A stretch of 64,000 nt of DNA from Bauldia sp965232525 (GCF_965232525.1 NZ_OZ246980.1:1798001-1862000); one strand, 5' to 3'. Positions 44,293 to 53,613 are shown, numbered from the stretch's first letter. Numbers and translations: made by a program. The notes: generated by a model not told the origin, from the sequence alone.

Positions 44293-45945
44293 TCAAGACA
44301 ATCCCAAGGCTTTGGCCACCCGCTTGTCGTGGCCGTAAATGTCGTCGCGCACCTGAAGATTGCCGCGATCGTCGATCCACGCGGTAAAGTAAGTGACGTG
44401 CACGGGAATCGTTTGTTCGAGATTCACCCATTTCTCGCCGCCGCCGACCATCTTGCGCAGGCGTTCGCCTTCGACGCCGGGGGTATGGGCGAGCAGGGCG
44501 TCGGCGAAGTCCCAGGGCTGATGAACGCGGACGCAGCCGTGGCTGAAAGCGCGCGTTTCACGCTCAAACAGGCTCTTCGACGGGGTATCGTGAAGATAAA
44601 CCGCATATTTGTTGGGAAACAGGAACTTGACCTGGCCGAGGGCATTGCGCGAGCCGGGCGGCTGCTTGATCTGGATCCTGCTCATGTTGACCCGCCGCCA
44701 GTTGATCGTGCGGGGGTTCACCGCGCGAAACCGGCCGCGGACATTGGCATAAACCTTGTAGCCGCGAAGCCGGCTCCCCGCCCGAAGCTTCGGCAGCATC
44801 TCGTTGCGGGCGATCGATGCCGGCACGTTCCACACCGGATTCACGACCACATGCTCGATCTCGTCCGAAAAGACCGGTGTCTGGTGAATGGTCTTGCCGA
44901 CCACGACGCGCGTCGTGTGGACCACTTCGTCGTTTTTGTAGATGTCGAGATTGTAGTTCGGAACGTTGACCCGGACGTAGAAGTCGCCGAGGTGGCGCGG
45001 CATCCAGCGCCAGCGTTCCATATTGGCGAGGATGATGGCGACGTCGTTGCGCGGGCCCCGGTTGAACGCGGCGAGCGTCCGCTTGCCGACAATGCCGTCC
45101 GCTTTCAGCCGCGATTGCTTTTGAAACGCCTTGATCGCGGCGACCACATCGCCGCCGTAGAGGTTCGGGTCCTCGACCGCGCTGGCCAGTTCGAGCCGCT
45201 CGCGGATCATCGGCACACGGAGATCGGTCATGCCCGCCTTGATCAGCGGCCCGCCGGGAATCTCGGGTTTCTCTTCCGCGGCGGTCTTCGCCCGGGCATC
45301 CGCCAATGCGGCGCGGAGGGCCCCGAACTCGGGCTGCGGCGGGTTATAGGCGGCAAGCGCCACGGCGGGTTCGGGCGCCCGGGAGACGAGGCCAAGGACG
45401 TCCGATGCTTTTAAGTGCTTGCGTTCATAGCCGAAATTGCCGCTGAGCTCGGTCGGCTCGAGGCGGCCGCCATAGGCGTCGCGGGCATAATCGATGACCG
45501 CCTGGCTTAGCGTCAGGTCGGCCTCGGCGGCGCGCAACGGCGTGGCGGCCTGATAGCGCCCCACGCTTTGACGTGGGAGGCGGTAATCGACCGGGTCGAG
45601 GCCGTCGGTATTGGCGTCCTTGATGCGGACGATGAGGGAGATCGCATCATCGGTGAGCGCGCCGTCCTCAACCCAAACCGGGGCAAAGCCGCGGGCCTTG
45701 TAGAACGCTGCGATCGCCTCCGCGTCGGCCTTGGCGATCAGATCCTCGTCGGCGGCTGTGTCGAGGAGCGACCGCATGGTCAGTGTGCGGGCATCGACCG
45801 TAGGGCCGTACAGCGTAGGGCCGACGGGCGTTACGACCTTTGGATCGTCGTCCGTGTCCCTCACAGGCGAGGCATGCACGCTGCCGGTCACCAACGCCAG
45901 GACGGCAAGACTTGCCGCCATCCGAGTCGCCCGATCGAATGTCAT
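44293..45945 (-). CDS. L,D-transpeptidase, YcbB/LdtD type
   Basis: A periplasmic transpeptidase of 550 residues from the ATG at 45945 (564 if 45987 is used). Both starts have purine-rich sites, but 45945 puts the signal peptide (ending SVHA) at the N-terminus. Domain order is the YcbB scaffold (about 80-230), a PG_binding_1 motif (VVAAIKAFQKQSRLKADGIVGKRTLAAFN), then the YkuD catalytic domain with inserted capping loop and the active site AFSHGCVRVHQPWDFA. It makes 3-3 cross-links. The 161-bp gap to the DUF882 gene contains TTAACG and TTTACC segments resembling a degenerate CtrA box. Confidence 0.93.
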   Translation of the reverse strand: MTFDRATRMAASLAVLALVTGSVHASPVRDTDDDPKVVTPVGPTLYGPTVDARTLTMRSLLDTAADEDLIAKADAEAIAAFYKARGFAPVWVEDGALTDDAISLIVRIKDANTDGLDPVDYRLPRQSVGRYQAATPLRAAEADLTLSQAVIDYARDAYGGRLEPTELSGNFGYERKHLKASDVLGLVSRAPEPAVALAAYNPPQPEFGALRAALADARAKTAAEEKPEIPGGPLIKAGMTDLRVPMIRERLELASAVEDPNLYGGDVVAAIKAFQKQSRLKADGIVGKRTLAAFNRGPRNDVAIILANMERWRWMPRHLGDFYVRVNVPNYNLDIYKNDEVVHTTRVVVGKTIHQTPVFSDEIEHVVVNPVWNVPASIARNEMLPKLRAGSRLRGYKVYANVRGRFRAVNPRTINWRRVNMSRIQIKQPPGSRNALGQVKFLFPNKYAVYLHDTPSKSLFERETRAFSHGCVRVHQPWDFADALLAHTPGVEGERLRKMVGGGEKWVNLEQTIPVHVTYFTAWIDDRGNLQVRDDIYGHDKRVAKALGLS

Positions 45946-46247
45946 GCCCGTTGCCTCTCGCTGCTTTGCCGACGTACGGATACGCATCGTCTCCAGGAGA
46001 CTAGCCGTCGCCGCATTTCAACCCTAGTTGATCCAAGTAAAAATGAGTTTACCGGCGCATTTCGGCCGTGCAGTGAACGCGGTCGCAGCTGGGGTTCTCT
46101 CCTCCGGTAGTGTGGCTTTTCGGATACACCCGTCGGTGCCTGAAGGTGGTGCCGCCGGCCGCTCGTGTTGACAAGCGACGCGGATACCGGCACCGGCTGC
46201 GCCGAGCATGAGCGCGAACGACAGTTCTAAGAGCCCAAAGGTCGACG

Positions 46248-48068
46248 ATGACCCCTTCCGATCCCTTCGCCGCCACCGAGGACAAGCCATACGGCGATCT
46301 GCCCGAGTGGAACCTGGACGATCTCTATCCGGGGTCGGATTCGCCAGAACTAAAGGATGCGCTCGCCAAGGCGGCGGCCGATTCGATCGCCTTTGAAGAG
46401 CGCTTCAAGGGCAGGCTGGTCGATCTTGCCAATGGCGCGGACGCGGGCGAGGCACTCGCCGAAGCCGTCAAGGCCTTCGAGGCGCTGGAGGATCTCCTCG
46501 GCCGGATCATGTCATACGCCGGCCTCCTCCACGCCGACGACACCACCGATCCGGCGCGATCGAAGTTCTACGGCGACGTGCAGGAGAAGATCACCGCGGC
46601 GAGCTCGCATTTGCTGTTCTTCCAGCTCGAGCTCAACCGGATCGACGACGCATTGCTCGACAAGGCGATGGCCGATCCTGCGCTCGGCCACTATCGGCCG
46701 TGGCTCGAGGACATCCGCCGCGAAAAGCCCTACCAACTCGAGGACCGAGTCGAGCAGCTCTTCCACGAGAAGTCGGTCACCGGCCGCGGCGCATGGAACC
46801 GTCTGTTCGATGAGACCATGGCGAGCCTGCGGTTTTCGGTCGCCGGCGAGGACCTGGCGATCGAGCCGACGCTGAACTTGCTACAAGACCCGGACGCCGA
46901 GAAACGAAAAGCCGCGGCCGAGGCGCTGGCGGAGACCTTTGCGGCGAACCTCAGGCTCTTCACCCAGATCACCAACACGCTCGCCAAGGACAAGGAGATC
47001 TCCGACCGTTGGCGGGGGTTCGAGGATGTGGCGGCGTCCCGTCATCTCGCCAATCGGGTCGAACCTGAGGTGGTCGATGCACTGGTGACCGCCGTTCGCG
47101 GCGCCTATCCGCGGCTGTCGCATCGCTACTATCGCCTCAAGGCAAAATGGTTTGGCCGCGACCATCTCGACCACTGGGATCGTAATGCGCCGCTACCGGA
47201 GGTCCCGTCACCGACCATCCGATTCGACGAAGCCCGCGCTACCGTGCTCGGCGCCTACGGCCTGTTCTCGCCGGACATGGCCAACATCGCCCGGCAGTTC
47301 TTCGACGACCGCTGGATCGACGCGCCGGTTCGGCCCGGCAAGGCCCCTGGCGCCTTCTCGCATCCGACGGTGCCGAGCGCCCACCCCTACATCCTGCTCA
47401 ACTATCAGGGTCGCATCCGCGACGTCATGACCCTTGCCCACGAACTCGGGCACGGGGTCCATCAGGTGCTCGCCGGGCCGCAAGGGCCGCTGATGGCGCC
47501 GACGCCGCTGACGCTCGCCGAAACCGCCAGCGTTTTCGGCGAGATGCTGACCTTCCAGGCGGTTCTGTCGGAAACCACCGATCCGGTCCATAAGAAGGCG
47601 ATGCTCGCCGCCAAGGTCGAGGACATGATCAATACGGTGGTCCGGCAGATCGCGTTCTACAGCTTCGAGCGCGCGGTTCATGGCGAGCGCCGCAACGGCG
47701 AACTGACTGCGGACCGGCTTGGCGAACTATGGATGGACGTCCAGGGCGAAAGCCTCGGTCCGGCGATCAAGTTGCAGCCGGGCTACGAGGTGTTCTGGAG
47801 CTACATCCCGCACTTCATCCACGCGCCGTTCTATGTCTACGCCTATGCCTTCGGCGACTGCCTGGTGAACTCGCTCTATGCCGTCTACGAGGACGCTGAG
47901 GCGGGTTTCCAGGAGAAATATCTGGATATGCTCAAGGCGGGCGGCTCAAAGCACCACAAGGCGTTGCTCGCACCGTTCGGGCTCGACGCCAGCGATCCCG
48001 GTTTCTGGAAGCGCGGCCTTGACGTGATCGACCGGCTGATCGGCGATCTCGAAGCGATGGAAGCCTGA
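46248..48068 (+). CDS. pepF: Oligoendopeptidase F (peptidase M3B)
   Basis: A 606-residue cytoplasmic zinc metallopeptidase that cuts oligopeptides. N-terminal helical region with DLPEWNLDDLYPG, a typical PepF start. Zinc motif HExxH is in MTLAHELGHGVHQVLAG (about residue 400), with the third ligand Glu in LTLAETASVFGEML. The C-terminal ELWMDVQGE...YEVFWSYIPHFIHAPFYVYAYAFGD block is characteristic. Full length. Divergent from the transpeptidase across 260 bp where I found nothing specific. Confidence 0.95.
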   Translation: MTPSDPFAATEDKPYGDLPEWNLDDLYPGSDSPELKDALAKAAADSIAFEERFKGRLVDLANGADAGEALAEAVKAFEALEDLLGRIMSYAGLLHADDTTDPARSKFYGDVQEKITAASSHLLFFQLELNRIDDALLDKAMADPALGHYRPWLEDIRREKPYQLEDRVEQLFHEKSVTGRGAWNRLFDETMASLRFSVAGEDLAIEPTLNLLQDPDAEKRKAAAEALAETFAANLRLFTQITNTLAKDKEISDRWRGFEDVAASRHLANRVEPEVVDALVTAVRGAYPRLSHRYYRLKAKWFGRDHLDHWDRNAPLPEVPSPTIRFDEARATVLGAYGLFSPDMANIARQFFDDRWIDAPVRPGKAPGAFSHPTVPSAHPYILLNYQGRIRDVMTLAHELGHGVHQVLAGPQGPLMAPTPLTLAETASVFGEMLTFQAVLSETTDPVHKKAMLAAKVEDMINTVVRQIAFYSFERAVHGERRNGELTADRLGELWMDVQGESLGPAIKLQPGYEVFWSYIPHFIHAPFYVYAYAFGDCLVNSLYAVYEDAEAGFQEKYLDMLKAGGSKHHKALLAPFGLDASDPGFWKRGLDVIDRLIGDLEAMEA

Positions 48069-48154
48069 GGCGATGGTTGACGTTTGCCGCGTTGCGTTTT
48101 GTCGCGGCGAGGCCTAACTCGGTTGGACATTCGGCTCGAAAATCGAGGTCAGCG

Positions 48155-48322
48155 ATGCCGTTTCTCTTCTTTCTCCTCCTGATCATCCTCATTGCCACGG
48201 TCGGGTTCTGGAACGCGCTCGGCGCGGTCGTCGGCGCTGCGGTGATGATCGTCGTGCTGATCCTGCTGATCGTCGCGGCGGTGGCTCTCGGCGGCTATCT
48301 CGTCGCCAGACGGATGCGCTGA
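48155..48322 (+). CDS. Small double-span hydrophobic protein
   Basis: A 55-residue, almost entirely hydrophobic protein (PFLFFLLLIILIATVGFWNALGA, then VVLILLIVAAVALGGYLVARRMR), predicted to form a helical hairpin in the inner membrane with a basic C-terminus. The ATG at 48155 has gagg upstream; the open frame from 48077 is not needed. 87 bp after pepF. Function unknown. Confidence 0.65.
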   Translation: MPFLFFLLLIILIATVGFWNALGAVVGAAVMIVVLILLIVAAVALGGYLVARRMR

Positions 48323-48372
48323 CACCCAGCCTGGTCGACGGCCAAGCGCTCCATCTGCGACGTTCGTGCCAA

Positions 48373-48403
48373 TGAAAACGCCCCCGGCCTGGCCGGAGGC
48401 GTT
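48373..48403 (-). terminator. Intrinsic terminator of TPR38-like gene
   Basis: A 13-bp stem with one mismatch (48377-48389 with 48391-48403), followed on the minus strand by ttttcatt. It lies about 70 bp past the stop of the minus-strand TPR gene. Confidence 0.65.
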
Positions 48404-48408
48404 CCCAG

Positions 48409-48436
48409 ATCGAAGCGGGTTAATCGAAGCGGGTTA
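48409..48436. repeat. Perfect 14-bp tandem duplication
   Basis: atcgaagcgggtta occurs twice with no gap between the TPR38-like stop and its terminator. It is in transcribed 3' UTR of that gene. Probably a slippage duplication. Confidence 0.85.
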
Positions 48437-48473
48437 CAGGTCAGCATCCGCTCCGCAGAGTGGTCGAGGCAGA

Positions 48474-49814
48474 TCAGGCCGCCAGTTGCGGGCGCTTGCC
48501 CGCGCGCCGCGATCGATCGAGATAGCGGCGGTTGACCGGGCTGTGCGGCTTGAGCGCGACCCGTTCGTTGGCAAGCCCTTCAGCCAAACCATGCAGGTTG
48601 CCGCGCATCGAGGCTTCGATCAGCGTCCAGTCGATGACGTCCCGCTGGGCATGGCTGCCGCCGAAACGGTTGGCGATGTGCCGCACGGCGTGAAGGGTCA
48701 TCGCTGCCGTCTCGTAGTCGCCGCGCCAGAACGCGGCGAACCCGGCGATCAGCGGCTCTGCGACCTGCCGCGCCCAGCGGCTGGTCTCGATGTCGTCATT
48801 CGCTGCATCCCGGTAGGTGGCCAGGATGCGCTCCACGTCCGACTCCCGCCCGGCGCCGAGATACGCCATGGCGGCGTGCCAGTCGTTGAACGGATAGAGC
48901 TTGCCGTCGGCGTGTTGCTCCCAGGCGGTTGCGACCTTGTTCCAACGATCGCCGACATCCTGACCCGACACATGCAGGCGCCAGAGCAAGGCGGAGGCAT
49001 CGACGAGATCGAGCGCAACCTCGCTATCGTCGCCACGCACCCGGTTGTCATAGAGGGCGAAGACTTCATCAGTCTGTCCGAGGTCGAGATGGAACAGCGC
49101 CTTGTGCCACCAATTGTGGACCTTGAAGAAGTTGTCGTCACCGGTCCAATGAGGCTCGCGCGCGCTCATCCAGCCAATCCCGTCCTGGGCGCGTCCCTGC
49201 ATCTCCATGACATGGGCGACGGCGTGATGGGCCCAGCAGTCGAGCGGCTGCAGATCGAGCGCCTGTCGCCCCGCCTCCTCGGCCCGGCCATAGTCGCCGG
49301 CCTCCTCGAGGCCGAACGCGTACATGCCCAAGACGATCGGATAGCCGGGAACGTCAGCCGACCACATCGGCAGCACCCGGGCGATGCGATCCCGGAGGTT
49401 GCGTGCATCGGCGCGATAGAAGTCCATGAGGTGTCCGGACTGGAGCGCGACGAGGTCGCGGGGATAGGCGAGGTTATGGTGGTCGAGTGCGACCGCGGCG
49501 GCCGTCCACTCCCCCGCGTTCAGCAGATCGAGGACCGCGATGTGGGACGCCTCCCTGTCGTCGAGCTCCAACGATCTGGCGACTTCGACGATGGCCCTGG
49601 CCTCTTGTGTCGCGTCCGGCTCGGTGGCCAGCGCGAACAGGTATGCCTTGAGGATGTGCCCCATGGCGAAATCCGGACGCGCCGCGATGGCCGTGTCGAG
49701 GACCGCGACCGGGTCGCCGCGATAGGTGTTGAACGCTTCTAGAGCCTGATCGAACAGGGCGGCATCCGCGGTGCTGGCGGCGGACAGCCGGTTTCCTTGT
49801 TTATCGGTGACCAT
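48474..49814 (-). CDS. TPR protein, tetratricopeptide repeat 38 family
   Basis: A 446-residue soluble protein matching the TTC38-like family: QALEAFNTYRGDPVAVLDTAIAARPDFAMGHILKAYLFALATEPDA, the CWAHHAVAHVMEMQGRAQDGIGWM block, HNWWHKALFHLDLGQTDEVFALYDN and YLGAGRESDVERIL. Nothing indicates an enzyme activity in bacteria. The protein is all helical and cytoplasmic. Monocistronic; divergent from a TetR gene with 260 bp between, which could hold that regulator's operator, though I see no obvious palindrome. Confidence 0.88.
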   Translation of the reverse strand: MVTDKQGNRLSAASTADAALFDQALEAFNTYRGDPVAVLDTAIAARPDFAMGHILKAYLFALATEPDATQEARAIVEVARSLELDDREASHIAVLDLLNAGEWTAAAVALDHHNLAYPRDLVALQSGHLMDFYRADARNLRDRIARVLPMWSADVPGYPIVLGMYAFGLEEAGDYGRAEEAGRQALDLQPLDCWAHHAVAHVMEMQGRAQDGIGWMSAREPHWTGDDNFFKVHNWWHKALFHLDLGQTDEVFALYDNRVRGDDSEVALDLVDASALLWRLHVSGQDVGDRWNKVATAWEQHADGKLYPFNDWHAAMAYLGAGRESDVERILATYRDAANDDIETSRWARQVAEPLIAGFAAFWRGDYETAAMTLHAVRHIANRFGGSHAQRDVIDWTLIEASMRGNLHGLAEGLANERVALKPHSPVNRRYLDRSRRAGKRPQLAA

Positions 49815-50093
49815 GGTTGGTTTACTCCATTGTGTGTTGGCCGGCGCCCCATCTCACACTCACGAGCCGTGTTCGGGTAGGGTCGGGCGTGCGGATTGTT
49901 TCGGGCGCAAGAGCTGCCTTGAGATGATGGTGGTGTTAGCCGGCGCTTCGAGCGGGGACTAGAGAACTCGCGGTACGCCTCCGGCGTTCGTGATTTGCGC
50001 TATATTTCAAAGCCTAACGGCCGGGTGTCGGCGACGGACGCGATCCACCCGGGCGTCAAGTGAACTCGTGGTACAGTGAAACGACGCGGGAGC

Positions 50094-50756
50094 ATGGCAG
50101 TGAGCGACGATCAGGAGGCAAAACCGGCGAATACCCGGCAACAGATCCTCGATGTCGCACAAGCGGCTGTGCTCGCCAAGGGTTTCGGAGCGACGTCCAT
50201 CGACGAACTGATCGCCGCCGTCGGTATCTCCAAAAGCGGCTTCTTCTATCATTTCAGAGACAAGACCGAACTCGCCAAGGCCTTGCTGGAGCGCTACATC
50301 GCTCAGGACGAGGAAATCTATGACGACATCTTTGCCCGCGCCGACAGCCTCGACGAAGACCCACTCCACAGCTTCCTGATCGGATTGAAGCTGCTGGCTG
50401 AAGTGTTCGCCGATCTGCCGAACGGCCATCCCGGATGCATGGTCGCCACGATCTGCTACCACGAGCAGCTTTTCGACCGCGAAGTTCGCGATCTCAACGC
50501 CAAGGCTGTCTTCGGGTGGCGCGAACGTTTTCTGACACGGTTGCAGCGGATCGCGGCGGTTTATCCACCGCGCCTCGACGTGAGGCTGGAGGATCTGGCC
50601 GACATGCTGTCCGGTGTTGCCGACGGTGGGATCATCCTGGCGCGGGTGACGCGTGACGGTCAGGCCCTACCCAGGCAAATGATGCTCTACCGCGATTTCA
50701 TCCGGCTCGTGTTCACCGCGCCGCCACCGAACGCCGGTCGCTCCTTCGCCACCTGA
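50094..50756 (+). CDS. TetR-family transcriptional regulator
   Basis: A regulator of about 220 residues. The N-terminal HTH (about 10-60) reads TRQQILDVAQAAVLAKGFGATSIDELIAAVGISKSGFFYHFRDKTELAKALLERY. The ligand-binding domain has the TetR_C-type GHPGCMVATICYHEQLFD block (AcuR/YxaF-like group). The ATG at 50094 follows gggag too closely, so the GTG at 50100 or at 50076 may be used. Followed by a toxin-antitoxin pair that has its own operator. Confidence 0.88.
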   Translation: MAVSDDQEAKPANTRQQILDVAQAAVLAKGFGATSIDELIAAVGISKSGFFYHFRDKTELAKALLERYIAQDEEIYDDIFARADSLDEDPLHSFLIGLKLLAEVFADLPNGHPGCMVATICYHEQLFDREVRDLNAKAVFGWRERFLTRLQRIAAVYPPRLDVRLEDLADMLSGVADGGIILARVTRDGQALPRQMMLYRDFIRLVFTAPPPNAGRSFAT

Positions 50757-50794
50757 TCGGCAACGCCACTTGTTGCATCGCGCCGTCGTCGCTA

Positions 50795-50815
50795 CGTTGT
50801 ACAGTCTGTACAACG
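50795..50815. promoter_or_regulatory. Operator palindrome of AbrB-Doc operon
   Basis: cgttgtaca-gtc-tgtacaacg, a perfect 9-bp inverted repeat with 3-bp spacer, ending 10 bp before the antitoxin ATG. Position and symmetry are as expected for autoregulatory binding by an AbrB/MazE-type antitoxin dimer. Confidence 0.75.
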
Positions 50816-50825
50816 GAGCGGTCCC

Positions 50826-51050
50826 ATGAAGCTTGAAGTCAAGAAAATCGGTAACTCGACCGGCCTGATCCTGCCGAAGGAACTGCTGGCCGAACTGAAG
50901 CTCAAGCAGGGCGATTGGCTCTACGTGACCGAGCTTCCGGATGGCGGCGTCCGGCTCACGACGACCGATCCCGAGTTCGATAAGGCTATGGCCATCGCGG
51001 AGGATCTTATGGACGAGTACCGCGATACGCTGACCGAACTCGCCAAATGA
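50826..51050 (+). CDS. AbrB/MazE-type antitoxin
   Basis: A 74-residue protein with the swapped-hairpin AbrB DNA-binding fold in the first 50 residues (KKIGNSTGLILPKELLAELKLKQGDWLYV) and an acidic C-terminal tail (PEFDKAMAIAEDLMDEYRDTLTELAK) that would neutralise the toxin. Its stop overlaps the toxin ATG (ATGA). The cognate partner is a Fic/Doc protein rather than MazF. Confidence 0.92.
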   Translation: MKLEVKKIGNSTGLILPKELLAELKLKQGDWLYVTELPDGGVRLTTTDPEFDKAMAIAEDLMDEYRDTLTELAK

Positions 51051-51433
51051 CCGAACCGCGATGGCTGACGATCGACGAGGTGCTTGTGATTCACGAACGT
51101 CAGCTCAGCCGGTTCGGCGGCGCGGCGGGCTTGCGCGACAGCGGTCTGCTTGAATCGGCGCTCAATCGACCCATGAACAGGTGGGCTTATGAGCGGGCTG
51201 AATTGCCCGAGGTCGCCGCAGCCTACGCGTTTGGGATAGCGCGAAACCACCCGTTCGTCGATGGCAACAAGCGGGTTGCATTCCTTTGCCTTGCGACGTT
51301 CTTGCGCCTGAACGGGGTCCCGTTCGCGCCGAAGCAAGAGGACGCGACGATCATCGTCCGCGACCTCGCCGCCGGCCTTGTCGACGAGGACGGGCTGACC
51401 CGCTGGATTCGCGACAACTGGCCGGCTGCCTGA
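51047..51433 (+). CDS. doc: Doc-type (Fic-fold) death-on-curing toxin
   Basis: A 128-residue Fic-fold toxin with RFGGAAGLRDSGLLESALNRP at the N-terminus (Doc family hallmark) and the active-site motif NHPFVDGNKRVAFL. Classic Doc has HxFxxANKR and phosphorylates EF-Tu. Here the loop is HPFVDGNKR, with the Gly typical of AMP-transferring Fic enzymes, so the chemistry (phosphorylation or AMPylation) is uncertain. The final DGLTRWIRDN is usual. Second gene of the operon, overlapping the antitoxin by four bases. Confidence 0.92.
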   Translation: MTEPRWLTIDEVLVIHERQLSRFGGAAGLRDSGLLESALNRPMNRWAYERAELPEVAAAYAFGIARNHPFVDGNKRVAFLCLATFLRLNGVPFAPKQEDATIIVRDLAAGLVDEDGLTRWIRDNWPAA

Positions 51434-51493
51434 GCAGACGTTAGCCCCGCCCGTTGTCGGATTCCGCGACCCTTCGGGCTACACTGCCCTGCC

Positions 51494-52189
51494 ATGAGTG
51501 ACCGATTTGCCGGCGCCAGGACGGCCGGGGCCTGGGACGACGACTACGGCAGGGGACGCTATGTCGCCGCGCCGCCATTGCCGTTTGCCGGGGACATTCT
51601 GGCGAAGGCCGTCGAGACTGGCGTGGCCGATGGATTGGGCCTCTATATCGGCTGCGGTAACGGCCGAAACTACGTCCCGATGGTCGATGCCGGATTGGAT
51701 CTGATCGGCCTCGACATATCCGCGGTTGCGCTCGAACAACTTGCGATCCGACGTCCCGGCCGCGCTCATCGCCTGGTGCACGGCGATCTCAGCGCACTGC
51801 CACCGGGCGAGACCTACGCGATGGTCATCGGTATTCAGGTCTTCCAGCACGGCAACCGGGCCGACGCGCACCGGCACGTGCGTGCCGCTCTCGAACGGGT
51901 CGATCCGGGCGGCTTGTTTTGCCTGAGGGTCAACGCGGTCGGCACGGACGTCCTATATCATCATCATGTTTGCGAGCGGTCACCGGATGGGGGGCTGACG
52001 GTCAGATACCGCGCCGGGCCAAAAAACGGGCTCGACATCCACTTCTTTGACCGCGAGGAGATCGCAGCGCTGATCCCGCCCGGGTTCGACACGCTGCTGC
52101 CGATGCGGCGCGACCGGACCTGGCGAACACGGCCGGCCACCGGACAATGGTCGCAGTGGGAAGGAATCTGGCGTCGCACGCTGGTGTGA
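51494..52189 (+). CDS. SAM-dependent methyltransferase-like protein
   Basis: A 231-residue class I methyltransferase fold: motif I GLYIGCGNGRNYVPMVDAG, acidic turn LIGLDIS, HGDLSALPPGETYAMVIGIQVFQH and the RVDPGGLFCLRVNAVG strand. Close in layout to Tehb/thiopurine-type methyltransferases acting on small molecules. It has a start with no strong site upstream, 60 bp after the toxin gene. Not obviously related to its neighbours. Confidence 0.85.
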   Translation: MSDRFAGARTAGAWDDDYGRGRYVAAPPLPFAGDILAKAVETGVADGLGLYIGCGNGRNYVPMVDAGLDLIGLDISAVALEQLAIRRPGRAHRLVHGDLSALPPGETYAMVIGIQVFQHGNRADAHRHVRAALERVDPGGLFCLRVNAVGTDVLYHHHVCERSPDGGLTVRYRAGPKNGLDIHFFDREEIAALIPPGFDTLLPMRRDRTWRTRPATGQWSQWEGIWRRTLV

Positions 52190-52242
52190 CCGAACACCGC
52201 CACGCCTTCCTCTTTCCCCCATCGCCCCCTAGATAGGCGGGT

Positions 52243-53613
52243 ATGGTCGACGCGCCCGATACCGAACAGAACCGCTTTTCCCGTCGCCTGACCCGCTACG
52301 CCCGGGTCGGCGCCAATGTCGGCGGCGTCGCCGCCAAGATGGCCGGCGCCCGGCTAATGGGGCGCGACTTTTCCGACCAGCGCAACGCGGCGGACCTGAT
52401 GGCGGCACTCGGCGGGCTCAAGGGGCCGCTGATGAAGCTCGCCCAGCTGATTTCCACCGTGCCGGATCTCCTGCCGCCGGAATACGCGGAGGAACTGCAG
52501 AAGCTGCAGGCTTCGGCACCGCCGATGGGGCCGGCCTTCGTCAAGCGGCGGATGCGCGCTGAGCTCGGACCGGACTGGAAGACACGGTTCAAGTCGTTCG
52601 ACGAGAAGCCGTCGGCCGCCGCCTCCCTCGGTCAGGTGCATAAGGCGGTCAGCCTCGAGGGGGAGCGGCTGGCCTGCAAGCTGCAGTACCCCGACATGCA
52701 GTCCGCGGTGGAAGCCGACCTCAACCAGCTCGGCATCCTGATGTCGGTGCAGCGCCGCATCAGTCCGGAGATCGATACCCGCGAAATCGCCGAGGAACTG
52801 TCCGAACGCTTGCGCGAGGAGCTGGACTATCGGCGCGAGGCGGCGAACGCCACGCTCTATGGTCAAGCGCTCAAGGCGGAGCGCCAAGTCCGCGTGCCGG
52901 CGGTTATCCCCGAGCTGTCGACCGGGCGCCTGCTGACCATGACCTGGCTCGACGGCGACCCGCTTCTTACCTTCCTCGATCACAGCCTGGAAGACCGTAA
53001 CCGCATCGCCACCGCGCTGTTCAAAGCGTGGTGGCATCCGTTCGCGACCCACGGGATCATTCACGGCGATCCCCATCTCGGCAACTACAGCGTCTTCGAG
53101 GAGGAGGGCCGGCCGGAAGGGATCAACCTGCTCGACTATGGTTGCATCCGCGTCTTCAACGCCCGTTTCGTCAGTGGCGTGGTCGAGCTGTTCCACGGCT
53201 TTCTCAACGACGACCGGGCGCGGATCGTCGAGGCTTACCGGCGCTGGGGCTTCGAGGGGCTTGGCGACGAGCAGATCGACGCGCTCAACATCTGGGCTCG
53301 CTTCATCTATGGACCGCTCCTCGACGATCGGGTCCGTACCATCGCCGACGGCATCGATCCGTCCGCGTATGGGCGCAAGGAGGCGTGGCAGGTGAAACAG
53401 GCGCTGAAATCCGGCCCGACGATCGTCATCCCGCGCGAGTTCGTGTTGATGGACCGCGCCGCGGTGGGCCTCGGCGCGGTGATGCTGCACCTGAAGGCGG
53501 AGCTCAACTTCCACCGTATCTTCGCCGAGACCATCGAGGACTTCGACGAGGGCAAGCTGGCGAAACGCCAGGCGCGGGCGCTGAAAACCGCCGGGCTTGA
53601 GGGCGTCCTCTAG
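52243..53613 (+). CDS. ABC1/UbiB-family kinase-like protein
   Basis: A 456-residue atypical kinase-like protein. Helical N-terminal extension with LKGPLMKLAQLISTVPDLLPPEYAEELQKLQ (the KxGQ-type region, here KLAQ), the Ala-rich loop AAASLGQVHKAV replacing the normal P-loop, catalytic HGDPHLGNYSVF and metal-binding LLDYGCIR in place of DFG. UbiB-type proteins support ubiquinone synthesis or lipid handling; this shorter form without C-terminal transmembrane helices is the AarF subgroup. Its natural substrate is unknown. Confidence 0.9.
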   Translation: MVDAPDTEQNRFSRRLTRYARVGANVGGVAAKMAGARLMGRDFSDQRNAADLMAALGGLKGPLMKLAQLISTVPDLLPPEYAEELQKLQASAPPMGPAFVKRRMRAELGPDWKTRFKSFDEKPSAAASLGQVHKAVSLEGERLACKLQYPDMQSAVEADLNQLGILMSVQRRISPEIDTREIAEELSERLREELDYRREAANATLYGQALKAERQVRVPAVIPELSTGRLLTMTWLDGDPLLTFLDHSLEDRNRIATALFKAWWHPFATHGIIHGDPHLGNYSVFEEEGRPEGINLLDYGCIRVFNARFVSGVVELFHGFLNDDRARIVEAYRRWGFEGLGDEQIDALNIWARFIYGPLLDDRVRTIADGIDPSAYGRKEAWQVKQALKSGPTIVIPREFVLMDRAAVGLGAVMLHLKAELNFHRIFAETIEDFDEGKLAKRQARALKTAGLEGVL

